From Mariprofundus sp. (GTDB lineage: Bacteria > Pseudomonadota > Zetaproteobacteria > Mariprofundales > Mariprofundaceae): a stretch of 22,706 bases of DNA. Position numbers and translations under genes: made by a program. Each line of letters starts with the position of its first letter. The first letter of the stretch is position 1. Where the stretch lies: the NCBI GenBank assembly GCA_015485035.1, contig WFUI01000147.1, forward strand, positions 1-22,706, read 5' to 3'. The notes under the pieces are model-generated. The model had not been told where the DNA came from, did no database searches, and worked only from the letters and a program-made list of their open reading frames with translations. Below are positions 12,938-21,216 of this stretch, piece after piece.

Positions 12938-14406
12938 ATGTAGAAATGTTACAGGTAGCGGATGCCGTTGCACGCGAAAAATCAGTTGAGCGTGAGCTGG
13001 TGCTGGAAGCGATGGAACAGGCACTTAAAACTGCGGCACGCAGAACCTATCCTGGTAAGAATGTAGTTGCTGAGATCGATCGAACAACTGGCGAAATTCG
13101 TCTGTTTCATGTTCGAACTGTAGTTGAGGAAGTTGAAGAAGAACTCAACGAGCTGACGCTGGATCAGGGTAAGGAGCTGGATGCCAATGCCGAGATTGGC
13201 AGTGAATTCCGTGAGCCATTGCCTCCAATTGCACTGGGTCGCATCGAGGCCCAGACAGCCAAGCAGGTGATTAATCAGAAAATCCGTGAAGCGGAGCGTG
13301 ATCGCGTGATTGCAGAGTACGAACCACGTGTAGGCGAGTTGATTACCGGTATTGTTAAACGGGTCGAACGTGGCAATGTCTATGTTGATCTTGGTCGCGG
13401 TGAAGCCGTGATGTATCGCGAGGATTTATTGCCGCGTGAAACATTCCGGCAGGGTGATCGCGTACGTGTATATTTGCGCGAAGTGCGCAACCAGTCCAAG
13501 GGACCGCTGGTGTTTGTATCCCGTTCAGATGCTGGCATGGTCTTGCGCCTGTTTGAACAGGAAGTGCCTGAAATTCAGGATGGTACGGTATCTATTCAGG
13601 CCATTGCCCGTGATCCGGGCTCACGCAGCAAGATTGCCGTGATTTCCACTGACCCCGCGGTAGATCCGGTGGGAGCCTGTGTCGGTATGCGTGGTGCACG
13701 AGTTCAGGCTGTAGTGAATGAACTGCATGGCGAGAAAATCGATATTATTGAATGGACTGATGACTCGGCGGCCTTTGTGATTAATGCACTGGCACCGGCA
13801 GAGATTGAGCGTGTACTGGTGGATGAGGCGACCAATACGATTGAAGTGGCTGTCAGCGAAGAGAATCTGGCCATTGCCATCGGCCGTCGTGGCCAGAATG
13901 TGCGTCTGGCTTCCGAACTATCCGGCTGGAAAATCGAATTGATGAGTACCGGTGAAGAGAAAGAGCGCCGCCATGAAGAGGTGGCCAAGGCCAAGTCCGT
14001 CTTCATGGAAGGGCTCGATGTCGATGAGGATTTTGCTGCTGTGCTGGTAAATGAGGGCTTCTACAGCATGGAAGAGCTGGCTTATTGTGATGTGGCTGAT
14101 ATCGCAGGCATTGAAGGGCTTGATACCGAAGTGGCTACAGAATTGCAGAATCGTGCTCGCAATACATTGCTTGACCAGGCTTTGCAGAAAAACTCAGAAG
14201 AAGAGGGCGAATCTACCGTGTCATTGCTTGATCTGAACGGTATGACACGCGAGATCGCTGAACAGCTGGCTGCCCGTGATATGGTGAGTGTGGATGCGCT
14301 GGCTGATGCGGCAATTGATGAGATTGAAGATATTGATGGTCTGAGTCGTGAACAGGCGGAAGCATTGATTCTTGCCGCTCGTGAAGCCGCTGGCTGGTTT
14401 GATTGA
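12934..14406 (+). CDS. nusA: Transcription termination/antitermination factor NusA
   Basis: A 490-residue NusA of full proteobacterial length. In order: the RNA-polymerase-binding N-terminal domain (1 to about 125; MNVEMLQVADAVAREKSVER aligns with the start of E. coli NusA), the S1 domain (about 134-200, from GELITGIVKRVERGNVYVDL), two KH domains (about 205-345, including DPVGACVGMRGARVQAV and AIAIGRRGQNVRLAS), and two acidic helix-hairpin-helix repeats (about 363-415 and 430-485) ending in AAGWFD. NusA modulates pausing, termination and rRNA antitermination. Start choice follows the family; no strong ribosome-binding site precedes it. The C-terminus overlaps the likely start of the next gene. 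Confidence 0.97.
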   Translation: MNVEMLQVADAVAREKSVERELVLEAMEQALKTAARRTYPGKNVVAEIDRTTGEIRLFHVRTVVEEVEEELNELTLDQGKELDANAEIGSEFREPLPPIALGRIEAQTAKQVINQKIREAERDRVIAEYEPRVGELITGIVKRVERGNVYVDLGRGEAVMYREDLLPRETFRQGDRVRVYLREVRNQSKGPLVFVSRSDAGMVLRLFEQEVPEIQDGTVSIQAIARDPGSRSKIAVISTDPAVDPVGACVGMRGARVQAVVNELHGEKIDIIEWTDDSAAFVINALAPAEIERVLVDEATNTIEVAVSEENLAIAIGRRGQNVRLASELSGWKIELMSTGEEKERRHEEVAKAKSVFMEGLDVDEDFAAVLVNEGFYSMEELAYCDVADIAGIEGLDTEVATELQNRARNTLLDQALQKNSEEEGESTVSLLDLNGMTREIAEQLAARDMVSVDALADAAIDEIEDIDGLSREQAEALILAAREAAGWFD

Positions 14407-15064
14407 GTCAAAGCTTGAGTCGGATCACGCTTGTAAGGTGATCCGCTCCCGGTCACCACTCAGACGTTGCATGATCTGCCGGGAATCATTTCCCAAGCAG
14501 GAGATGTTACGTCTGGTGGTGGATGATGACGGTGAAATTTGGCCGGATGTGCTGCAAAAGGCACCCGGTCGAGGTGTATATCATTGTATGCGTGAGGCTT
14601 GCCTGACTGATATGAATGATAGAAGGCTACAGCCACTGAAAGCGAAATTCAGGGTGAATCTGCCGCAACAGGAACGTTTGCGGCAGCGTATGGTGTCCAT
14701 GCTGGAACAACAACTGAAGCGTATGTTCACGCGTCAACGCACCTCAGCAGCCATAGGCAGGGATGCAGTGATGCATCGACTATGGAATAATATGCCGCTG
14801 TTGTTGCTCAGGGCCAGTGATGCGGGTGATGCTCTGGTTCGTCAGATTGACGACGGGCTGGAAAAAAGAGCCCGGGCAGGTGCGACATCGGTGCTGACAA
14901 ACGTTCCGTCCAGGCAATGGCTGGGTGAGATGTGTGGACGGGATGATGTTGCTGTTGTCGCGATAGATGCTGCGGGCGTAGCCGCTGCAACAGCGAACAG
15001 GTTAAATGTATATTGTATTTGGTTGGCAAGTATAACCGGATGTGTAAAAGGCGAAGAAAGATGA
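14399..15064 (+). CDS. ylxR: YlxR domain fused to an L7Ae-like domain
   Basis: A protein of about 221 residues in the conserved slot between nusA and infB. The first 90 residues are a YlxR (DUF448) domain: RRCMICRESFPKQEMLRLVV, then GRGVYHCMREACL. The second half, from about residue 110 (IGRDAVMHRLWNNMPLLLLRASDAGDAL to VAVVAIDAAGVAAATANRL), has the layout of an L7Ae/YlxQ-like RNA-binding domain, often a separate gene in Firmicutes and often fused in proteobacteria. YlxR is nucleic-acid-binding and proposed as a regulator or RNase P partner. The start is uncertain: TTG 14399 (overlapping the nusA stop), TTG 14372 and GTG 14438 are all possible and none has a good ribosome-binding site. Confidence 0.85.
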   Translation: MIESKLESDHACKVIRSRSPLRRCMICRESFPKQEMLRLVVDDDGEIWPDVLQKAPGRGVYHCMREACLTDMNDRRLQPLKAKFRVNLPQQERLRQRMVSMLEQQLKRMFTRQRTSAAIGRDAVMHRLWNNMPLLLLRASDAGDALVRQIDDGLEKRARAGATSVLTNVPSRQWLGEMCGRDDVAVVAIDAAGVAAATANRLNVYCIWLASITGCVKGEER

Positions 15065-15114
15065 TGGTATCGGCAATATACCATCAATCAAAGGTATCAG
15101 GGTAATAAGAACAG

Positions 15115-18090
15115 ATGGCAAAACGTATTCTAGATTTGGCAAAAGAACTGGGCGTAGATGCTGCTGAAATTCAGCGCATCGCAGTACGCTGCAATGTGGT
15201 TGTGAGTGGCCCGACCAGCACACTGGATACGGATGACCAGAAAAAAATCCGCAGCGCGATCAAATCTGCGGCGAGTCCGGATGCTAAAAAGTCGGGCGGT
15301 AAAACATTAACGCTGAACCGACCGATGGTGGCTGGCCAGGCACGTAGCGGAGCCCAGGTGGAAGGGCGGGGCCGGACTGTACAGGTGGCAGTGCGTCGTC
15401 GTCATGTTGCGCAAGTTGCCAAACCTGTATCGACTGCGGTGGATAAAAGTGCTGCAAAGCCTGCTGTCCCGGCCACGACGAAATCAATGACACCTGCCCA
15501 ACGTGCTGCAGCAGCGATTGACAAGAAGAAGCTGGATTTAGCAAAAGCTGAGCAGGAAAAGGCTTCTATGTTATCTGCAGCCAAACCTGAGACAAAAACG
15601 CCATCAACACCGAAAGCACCGGTTAAAAAAGCTGGTGAGGCAGCAAGACGGGCCGCAGCTGCGGTTTCCAGCAAGCAGGCAGCTGCTGCTGCAAGCAGGC
15701 CGCCAGTATCCAACCGTACTGCCGCCCATCAGGTCGCAGGTAGAACAACAGCTACAGACAGACCGGCTACAGACCGACCGACTGGAAGAGCGACTGCAAG
15801 GCCTGCGGGAAGACCTGCTGGAAGATCGACAGGTGGGCCGGCATCAGGTGCCGGAAGAGGTGCAGCCAAGCCTGCGCACAAAGGGCCACGTACAACAATA
15901 CGGCGTGGTTTGACGCCGGCTCAGATTGCGGCTATGAAAGCACCGAAATCTACAGTAAAGCAGATTGAGAAAAAGATTTCAGAGGATCGTGCCGCGCAGC
16001 GAAGAAGCGCGAATCGCCCTCAGCAGCGTCCGGATAATCGTTCCGGTGCTGGTGCCGGCCAGGTCGGTACACGACGTTCACCTTCAGTTGCAGTGGCACC
16101 GGGCGCAGGTGCACCTCCGCCACCTGGAGCGCAGCCTCGTCGTCGTGGTCCCGGTGGCGCTCGCCCTCAGCGCCGTTTATCCCCGGCAGAAAAAGCAGCG
16201 CGTCGTGCATATGCAGCCAAACGCCATGAGATTCTGTCACCTGAAGAGGAAGAGCGTCAGGCCAGACTGGCGCGCGGTAGTGGCTCCAAACGATTCAGCA
16301 GCTTGATTGGCAAGGATGATGAAGCTTTTGTTGTACGAACTGTTGAATTTACCGATCCGATTCTGGTTTCCGAGCTGGCCAGCCGGATGGCTATCAAGAG
16401 TGCTGAAGTAGTCAAAAAACTGTTTGAAATGGGCAACCCAACGACAGTCAATGAAGCTGTTGATGGAGATACTGCTGCACTGATTATTGAAGAATTCGGT
16501 CATAAGCCCAAGCTGATTAACGCAGCTGCCGTTGAAGACGTGCTGGTCGAAGATGTGTCGGAAGATGATGAAGCTGATCTGGAACCACGTCCTCCGGTCG
16601 TGGTGGTCATGGGCCATGTCGATCATGGCAAGACTTCGATTCTGGATGCCTTGCGTAAAGCCAATGTGGCTGAAGGCGAAGCTGGCGGTATTACCCAGCA
16701 TATCGGCGCCTATATGGTCAAACTGGAAAGTGATGAGCGCGTCGTATTTATTGACACGCCGGGTCATGAAGCCTTTACAGGTCTGCGCGCTCGCGGTGCC
16801 AGCATGACTGATGTGGCAGTGCTGGTCGTAGCGGCTGATGACGGCGTTATGCCGCAGACGGTGGAAGCACTCAATCATGCCCGTGCAGCTGGCGTGCCGA
16901 TGATTGTGGCCGTCAACAAGATGGATAAAGATGGTGCGGACCCAGAGAAGGTGATGCGTCAATTGGCAGAACATGAGGTTGTGCCTGAAGAGTGGGGTGG
17001 CGATACGATTTTTGTGCAGGTATCGGCACATACCGGTCAGGGGCTGGATGAGTTGCTGGAAATGCTGGCACTGCAGACTGAAATTCTGGAATTGAAAGCC
17101 AATCCGAAGCGTCGTGGTAAAGGCATCGTGGTTGAATCACGTCTCGATAAAGGGCGTGGTCCTGTGGCGACCGTACTGGTGCAGAATGGTACTTTCCATC
17201 AGGGGGATACCGTGGTGGTAGGTTCGGCAACCGGCCGTTTGCGTGCCATTATTGATGAAAATGCAGTACAGCATCGTACTGCAGGGCCGTCTATTCCGTT
17301 TGAATTGCTTGGGCTCGATTCCGTACCCGAGGCAGGCCAGGAGATCTTTGCGGTCGAAAATGAAAAGCAGGCGCGCGATATTGTTCGTTACCGCAAGGAT
17401 AAAGAGCGTGAACTCGGTGCAGAAGCCCAGAAACGGGCAAGTCTGGATGAGTTGTTTGCCAATATGCAGAGTGGTATCAAGGAAGTACCTGTGTTGATCA
17501 AGGGCGATGTAACCGGGTCTGTTGAAGCGATGGCTGAATCGCTGGTTAAGGCCGGCACCGATGATGTGAAGGTCAAGATCGTGCACAAGGCAATCGGTGG
17601 CATTACCGAGTCCGATGTCATGCTGGCGTCGGCTTCCAACGCTATTATTATCGGCTTTAATGTCCGTCCCGAATCCAAGGCCAAGAAAGTGGCCGAAGCT
17701 GAGGGCGTGGATATCCGCTTCTACAAGGTGATTTATGATGCCATCGATGAAGTGAAAGCTGCCATGGCCGGCGTGTTGTCGCCGGATGAAGTGGAGAAGG
17801 TGACTGGTTCTGCCGAAGTGCGCGAAGTATTCCAGGCACCTAAGGTCGGTGCCGTGGCCGGTTGTTATATGACCGACGGTTATGTGACACGTGGTTCGCA
17901 TGTGCGTGTACTGCGCGATGGCGTGCTGATTTACGATGGTGTCCTGGCATCGTTGCGTCGATTCAAGGATGATGTAAAAGAAGTGAAGGCCGGTTATGAA
18001 TGCGGTATGAGTGTCGAAAAATTCAATGATATAAAAGAGGGTGATACCTTCGAATTTTATGTGATTGAAGAAGTGGCAGCGACACTCTGA
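15115..18090 (+). CDS. infB: Translation initiation factor IF-2
   Basis: A 991-residue IF-2, longer than the roughly 890 of E. coli. It brings initiator fMet-tRNA to the 30S subunit and drives subunit joining with GTP. An IF2_N domain is at 1-50 (MAKRILDLAKELGV). Residues about 90-390 are an Ala/Pro/Arg/Lys-rich linker with reiterated TDRP and ARPAGRP units. A second IF2_N-type domain covers about 405-470. The GTPase core has G1 GHVDHGKT (500-507), G2 GGITQH (524-529), G3 DTPGH (547-551), G4 NKMD (601-604), and G5 SAH shortly after. Domains II-IV, which bind fMet-tRNA, follow to the C-terminus. The ribosome-binding site is weak. It sits in the operon between ylxR and rbfA. Confidence 0.98.
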   Translation: MAKRILDLAKELGVDAAEIQRIAVRCNVVVSGPTSTLDTDDQKKIRSAIKSAASPDAKKSGGKTLTLNRPMVAGQARSGAQVEGRGRTVQVAVRRRHVAQVAKPVSTAVDKSAAKPAVPATTKSMTPAQRAAAAIDKKKLDLAKAEQEKASMLSAAKPETKTPSTPKAPVKKAGEAARRAAAAVSSKQAAAAASRPPVSNRTAAHQVAGRTTATDRPATDRPTGRATARPAGRPAGRSTGGPASGAGRGAAKPAHKGPRTTIRRGLTPAQIAAMKAPKSTVKQIEKKISEDRAAQRRSANRPQQRPDNRSGAGAGQVGTRRSPSVAVAPGAGAPPPPGAQPRRRGPGGARPQRRLSPAEKAARRAYAAKRHEILSPEEEERQARLARGSGSKRFSSLIGKDDEAFVVRTVEFTDPILVSELASRMAIKSAEVVKKLFEMGNPTTVNEAVDGDTAALIIEEFGHKPKLINAAAVEDVLVEDVSEDDEADLEPRPPVVVVMGHVDHGKTSILDALRKANVAEGEAGGITQHIGAYMVKLESDERVVFIDTPGHEAFTGLRARGASMTDVAVLVVAADDGVMPQTVEALNHARAAGVPMIVAVNKMDKDGADPEKVMRQLAEHEVVPEEWGGDTIFVQVSAHTGQGLDELLEMLALQTEILELKANPKRRGKGIVVESRLDKGRGPVATVLVQNGTFHQGDTVVVGSATGRLRAIIDENAVQHRTAGPSIPFELLGLDSVPEAGQEIFAVENEKQARDIVRYRKDKERELGAEAQKRASLDELFANMQSGIKEVPVLIKGDVTGSVEAMAESLVKAGTDDVKVKIVHKAIGGITESDVMLASASNAIIIGFNVRPESKAKKVAEAEGVDIRFYKVIYDAIDEVKAAMAGVLSPDEVEKVTGSAEVREVFQAPKVGAVAGCYMTDGYVTRGSHVRVLRDGVLIYDGVLASLRRFKDDVKEVKAGYECGMSVEKFNDIKEGDTFEFYVIEEVAATL

Positions 18091-18111
18091 TTATTGTGAA
18101 TATACTTTGTG

Positions 18112-18456
18112 ATGCGTGCTAACCCTGCCGGTCAGCAGCGATTTCTTGCTGATATACAACGCTTGCTTTCGACATTGTTGCTACGCGATGTTGCAGACCC
18201 GCGATTTCACGGCGTCAGCATTACCCGGGTGGAGGCATCCGGTCGTCAGTTGCTGAAGATCTGGGTCTATCACAATGGTGAAAGCGACCCGGATATTTGT
18301 CTGCAGGCGCTTAATCGTATGGCTCCTCATTTTGAGCATGAGCTGCGCCGTGCGCTGACCAAACGCCGGCTGCCGAAAATTCAGTTTCACTGGGATACCG
18401 CTTTTGAGAAATCAGGCGATGTATTGCAGATGCTGAGAAATCTGGAAAGACCATGA
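18112..18456 (+). CDS. rbfA: Ribosome-binding factor A
   Basis: A 114-residue cold-response and 30S-maturation factor with the KH-type fold. Recognisable stretches are RFLADIQRLLSTLLLRDVADPR near the N-terminus, GVSITRVEASGRQLLKIWVY, and the C-terminal KRRLPKIQFHWDTAFEKSGDVLQML, the usual end of RbfA where most members read PxLxFxxDxSxE. ATG 18112 is chosen; a GTG directly before it is also possible and there is no clear ribosome-binding site. It lies 21 bases after infB and overlaps the next gene by ATGA. Confidence 0.93.
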   Translation: MRANPAGQQRFLADIQRLLSTLLLRDVADPRFHGVSITRVEASGRQLLKIWVYHNGESDPDICLQALNRMAPHFEHELRRALTKRRLPKIQFHWDTAFEKSGDVLQMLRNLERP

Positions 18457-19463
18457 GTGCATCCATACAAGCTCCGATGCAACCGTTACTCAGCGATGTC
18501 GACTGGTGTCCGGTGATTGACGCGATTGAACAGGCCGATCGGATCATGTTAATTACCCACTGCAACCCTGACGGGGACGGTATCGGCGCCCAGCAGGCGC
18601 TGTATGATTTCCTTTCCGCGACCGGGAAACAGGTGAGCATGCACAATCGGGACGGTGTTCCGCGTATCTATCGCTTTTTGAAGCACGCCGACCAGGTCGG
18701 GAAGGGCGACTGGAGCGGTACGCAGACTGCTGATCTGATTATCGCGCTGGATTGCGGTGCATTCGGACGTTTGGGAATGCCCGAATCTTTCTTCGCCGGA
18801 GCAACCCTGCTGAATATCGACCATCACGCCAGCAATAAACAGTTCGGCGATATCAACCTGGTGGAAGCACGGTACTGTGCCACCGGGGCCATGATCTTCG
18901 ATCTGATGCTGGCCATGCAGGCTCCACTCTCGGAAGCCAGTGCAACGGCAATATATACGGCTGTAATGACTGATACAGCCAGTTTTCGGCTGGCCAGCGC
19001 CACGCCAGCAGTTTATCGCATGGCGGCTTCCCTGATTGAAGCTGGTGCCAAACCATGGCCAATCACAGTGCATGTGTACGAAAGTCGTTCGCTGGCAGGT
19101 ATGCAGATGATGACCGCCTGCCTGTCGACACTGGAGATCAAAAATGACGGACGATCGGCCTGGATTTATGTCAATCAGGATATTTACAGGCAGACCGGTG
19201 CTGATGTTGAAGATACCGAAGGTTTGATTGATTATGCCCGCAGCATCGATGGCGTGGAAGTGGCTGTATTTATGCGTGTGGATGAACATGACAGCAGTTG
19301 CTGGAAGGTCAGCTTCAGAGGAAAGACATGGGCTAATGTCGGTGATCTGGCTGCGTCGCTTGGCGGAGGCGGACATGCCTATGCAGCCGGTTGCGTCTTG
19401 CGGGGATCATTGCAACAGGTCTGCGAGAAGATTCAGCAGGCGGTCAACAAGGTTTTAGATTAG
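18453..19463 (+). CDS. nrnA: NanoRNase/pAp phosphatase, DHH family
   Basis: A 336-residue DHH/DHHA1 phosphoesterase. NrnA proteins degrade 2-5-base RNA fragments and dephosphorylate 3'-phosphoadenosine 5'-phosphate; they are found where oligoribonuclease Orn is often absent. Metal-binding motifs are present: HCNPDGD (His36, Asp40, Asp42), LDCGAFG (Asp100), and the name-giving IDHHASN (Asp123, His124, His125), with Asp174 in AVMTDTASFR. The DHHA1 substrate domain ends with GGGGHAYAAGC (304-314). The start overlaps the rbfA stop by ATGA, so translation is coupled. Its position between rbfA and truB is a conserved arrangement in many bacteria. Confidence 0.93.
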   Translation: MSASIQAPMQPLLSDVDWCPVIDAIEQADRIMLITHCNPDGDGIGAQQALYDFLSATGKQVSMHNRDGVPRIYRFLKHADQVGKGDWSGTQTADLIIALDCGAFGRLGMPESFFAGATLLNIDHHASNKQFGDINLVEARYCATGAMIFDLMLAMQAPLSEASATAIYTAVMTDTASFRLASATPAVYRMAASLIEAGAKPWPITVHVYESRSLAGMQMMTACLSTLEIKNDGRSAWIYVNQDIYRQTGADVEDTEGLIDYARSIDGVEVAVFMRVDEHDSSCWKVSFRGKTWANVGDLAASLGGGGHAYAAGCVLRGSLQQVCEKIQQAVNKVLD

Positions 19464-19471
19464 CCACTATC

Positions 19472-20401
19472 GTGACGGCTGCAAACAATAATATAACCGG
19501 CATTATTTTTCTCGATAAGCCCTGCGGCTGGACATCGCGCCGCGCTGTGAATGAAGTCATGCGGGTGTTTTCCCAACCGGGGAAGAAACGTATCAAGGCA
19601 GGCCATGCAGGTACACTTGACCCTCTGGCCACAGGTATGTTGCCTGTGTTACTCGGGGATGCAACCCGATTTGCAGAAATGGGGCTGAATGCCGAAAAAT
19701 CATACCGTGTCAGTTTCGACCTCTCTTGTCAGACCGATACACTGGATATGGAAGGCGAGGTTTGTGCTCGATTCGAGGCGGAAATCAGTCGCGCAAAACT
19801 GGAGGCGGCGCTGTCCGGATTCAGCGGTGAGATCGAGCAGGTGCCGCCGGCTTATTCTGCCATTCGCATTGATGGCAAGCGGGCACATGATCTGGCCCGC
19901 AAGGGCAAACATGTGGCGATGCAGCCCAGGCGTGTCACCATTCACGCGATCAGTTTGATCTCATTCGAGTTTCCATCGGTCACGCTGGAAGTATCATGTT
20001 CCAAAGGCACTTATATTCGTTCGCTGGCTCGTGATATCGGTGAGAGCCTGGGCATGGGCGGTTGCGTTACCAGTTTGCGACGCATTTCTACCGGGGGCTG
20101 GCCGGAGGAGATGATGGTGACCCCTGAGCAGTTGATTGCCGGTCAGGAATCATGCCTGATATCTCTGGTGCGGTGGTTGCGTGATTTCGACCATTTGACA
20201 TTGGCAGACGAAGAAGCCAGACGTTTTTTACAGGGGCAACGTATTCAACTTAAGGATACTGACGTGGATGCAGAAGAAAAAAATGTAGCTGTATTTTCCG
20301 GCAGTACATTGTTGGGAACCGGCATACTGAAGGGTGGCATGCGACATATGGTGTTGCATCCGGATAAAATTATGCCGTCTGCACAGAAGATATTTTTGTG
20401 A
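19472..20401 (+). CDS. truB: tRNA pseudouridine-55 synthase
   Basis: A 309-residue TruB, which makes the pseudouridine at position 55 in the T-loop of nearly all tRNAs. The catalytic aspartate is Asp50 in HAGTLDPLATGML. Other family motifs are GIIFLDKPCGWTS at the N-terminus, the YRVSFDLSCQTDTLDMEG stretch, QVPPAYSAIRIDGKRAHDLAR, and CSKGTYIRSLARDIGESLG. A PUA-like C-terminal domain follows. The start is set at GTG 19472, just before the conserved N-terminal motif and 8 bases after the nrnA stop; the open frame extends back to a TTG at 19391 inside nrnA, which would add 27 unrelated residues. It ends the core operon; rpsO, common at this point elsewhere, is not here. Confidence 0.95.
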   Translation: MTAANNNITGIIFLDKPCGWTSRRAVNEVMRVFSQPGKKRIKAGHAGTLDPLATGMLPVLLGDATRFAEMGLNAEKSYRVSFDLSCQTDTLDMEGEVCARFEAEISRAKLEAALSGFSGEIEQVPPAYSAIRIDGKRAHDLARKGKHVAMQPRRVTIHAISLISFEFPSVTLEVSCSKGTYIRSLARDIGESLGMGGCVTSLRRISTGGWPEEMMVTPEQLIAGQESCLISLVRWLRDFDHLTLADEEARRFLQGQRIQLKDTDVDAEEKNVAVFSGSTLLGTGILKGGMRHMVLHPDKIMPSAQKIFL

Positions 20402-20433
20402 CAGTGAACAAAGGAAAGTGGCAGGAGTAAAAA

Positions 20434-21012
20434 TTGAAGAAAACAAATTATCTTGTACTGGGTTTTGCATTTGTCGGTGTGTTATTTATCAGCCAGATCA
20501 ATGCAGCCCAAAATACGCAAGCAAAGGAGAATAGCGTGGGACTTTTTACAAAAGCGCCGCAGGCGGGCGATAAGGACATTCCGGCAGGCAATCATATCAA
20601 AATTGAAACGGCACATGGTGATATTCTGATTGAACTGTATCCGGATTCAGCCCCGAATACGGTGGCCAATTTCAAGGCTCTGGCCGGTAAAGGTTTTTAT
20701 GATGGTCTGAAGTTTCATCGGGTGATTGCCGGTTTTATGGCGCAGGGCGGCGATCCTGAAGGAACGGGCAGGGGTGGCCCGGGCTATAAAGTCAAAGCCG
20801 AATTCAATGATCGCAAGCATGTACGTGGCACAGTGGCCATGGCGCGTTCAGCCAGCCCCGATTCAGCTGGCAGCCAGTTCTACATCTGTTTTGGCCCACA
20901 GCCGCACCTTGATGGTCAGTACACCATTTTCGGTCAGGTGATCGAAGGCATGGATGTGGTTGATCAGATCAAACAGGGCGATGTAATGAACAAGGTCACG
21001 GTATTGCCGTAA
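20434..21012 (+). CDS. Cyclophilin-type peptidyl-prolyl isomerase
   Basis: A 192-residue cyclophilin (PpiA/PpiB type) that catalyses proline cis-trans isomerisation in folding proteins. Active-site landmarks are FHRVIAGFMAQGGDP (catalytic Arg96, Gln104), GTVAMARSA, SAGSQFYICF and LDGQYTIFGQV. From the TTG at 20434, preceded by GGAG, the protein carries a signal peptide (KKTNYLVLGFAFVGVLFIS, likely cleaved after NAA), implying a periplasmic product. A second in-frame start, GTG 20536 at codon 35, has a strong AAAGGAG 6 bases before it and would give a cytosolic form with the complete catalytic domain. The gene begins 32 bases after truB and ends at a strong terminator. Confidence 0.95.
   Translation: MKKTNYLVLGFAFVGVLFISQINAAQNTQAKENSVGLFTKAPQAGDKDIPAGNHIKIETAHGDILIELYPDSAPNTVANFKALAGKGFYDGLKFHRVIAGFMAQGGDPEGTGRGGPGYKVKAEFNDRKHVRGTVAMARSASPDSAGSQFYICFGPQPHLDGQYTIFGQVIEGMDVVDQIKQGDVMNKVTVLP
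20523..20538 (+). promoter_or_regulatory. Internal ribosome-binding site and GTG start in the cyclophilin gene
   Basis: AAAGGAG (20523-20529) is followed after 6 bases by an in-frame GTG (20536-20538). This is a better site than the one serving the upstream TTG start. Use of it would skip the signal peptide. Confidence 0.5.
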
Positions 21013-21034
21013 TATAGAGCTGATATTCATGACA

Positions 21035-21060
21035 GGCGGGGTTTTTGCCCCGCCTTTTTT
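21035..21060 (+). terminator. Strong intrinsic terminator after the cyclophilin gene
   Basis: GGCGGGG and CCCCGCC form a 7-bp GC-only stem around a TTTTTG loop and are followed by six T. It closes the transcript of the long operon and separates it from the restriction-modification locus. Confidence 0.95.
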
Positions 21061-21113
21061 GATGGCGCATTGTTTTTACCTTGGATGTAAGCCCTCTGTT
21101 AGACAGGCACTGC

Positions 21114-21141
21114 TTCAATATTCCCAATTATTGTTTATGCT
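21114..21141 (+). promoter_or_regulatory. Possible hsdM promoter
   Basis: TTCAAT (21114-21119) and TATGCT (21136-21141) are spaced by 16 bases, after the terminator and about 75 bases before hsdM. Both boxes are imperfect. Just downstream, GGAGGCTCT occurs twice (21162-21170 and 21181-21189), a 9-base direct repeat that could be an operator but may be chance. Confidence 0.35.
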
Positions 21142-21216
21142 CTCCCTGTTAACCATGGGAGGGAGGCTCTGCCGATGGGTGGAGGCTCTTTTACAAACAG
21201 GTGAAAAGCAGGGTAC

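Noticed and set aside
16237..17901. Long minus-strand open frames of about 250-265 codons opposite infB
   Set aside because: They are antisense to an unmistakable IF-2 coding sequence, His-rich and without recognisable domains; typical of codon-bias shadows.
18549..19376. 275-codon minus-strand open frame opposite nrnA
   Set aside because: Antisense to a clear DHH phosphoesterase with all motifs; no ribosome-binding site or domain of its own.
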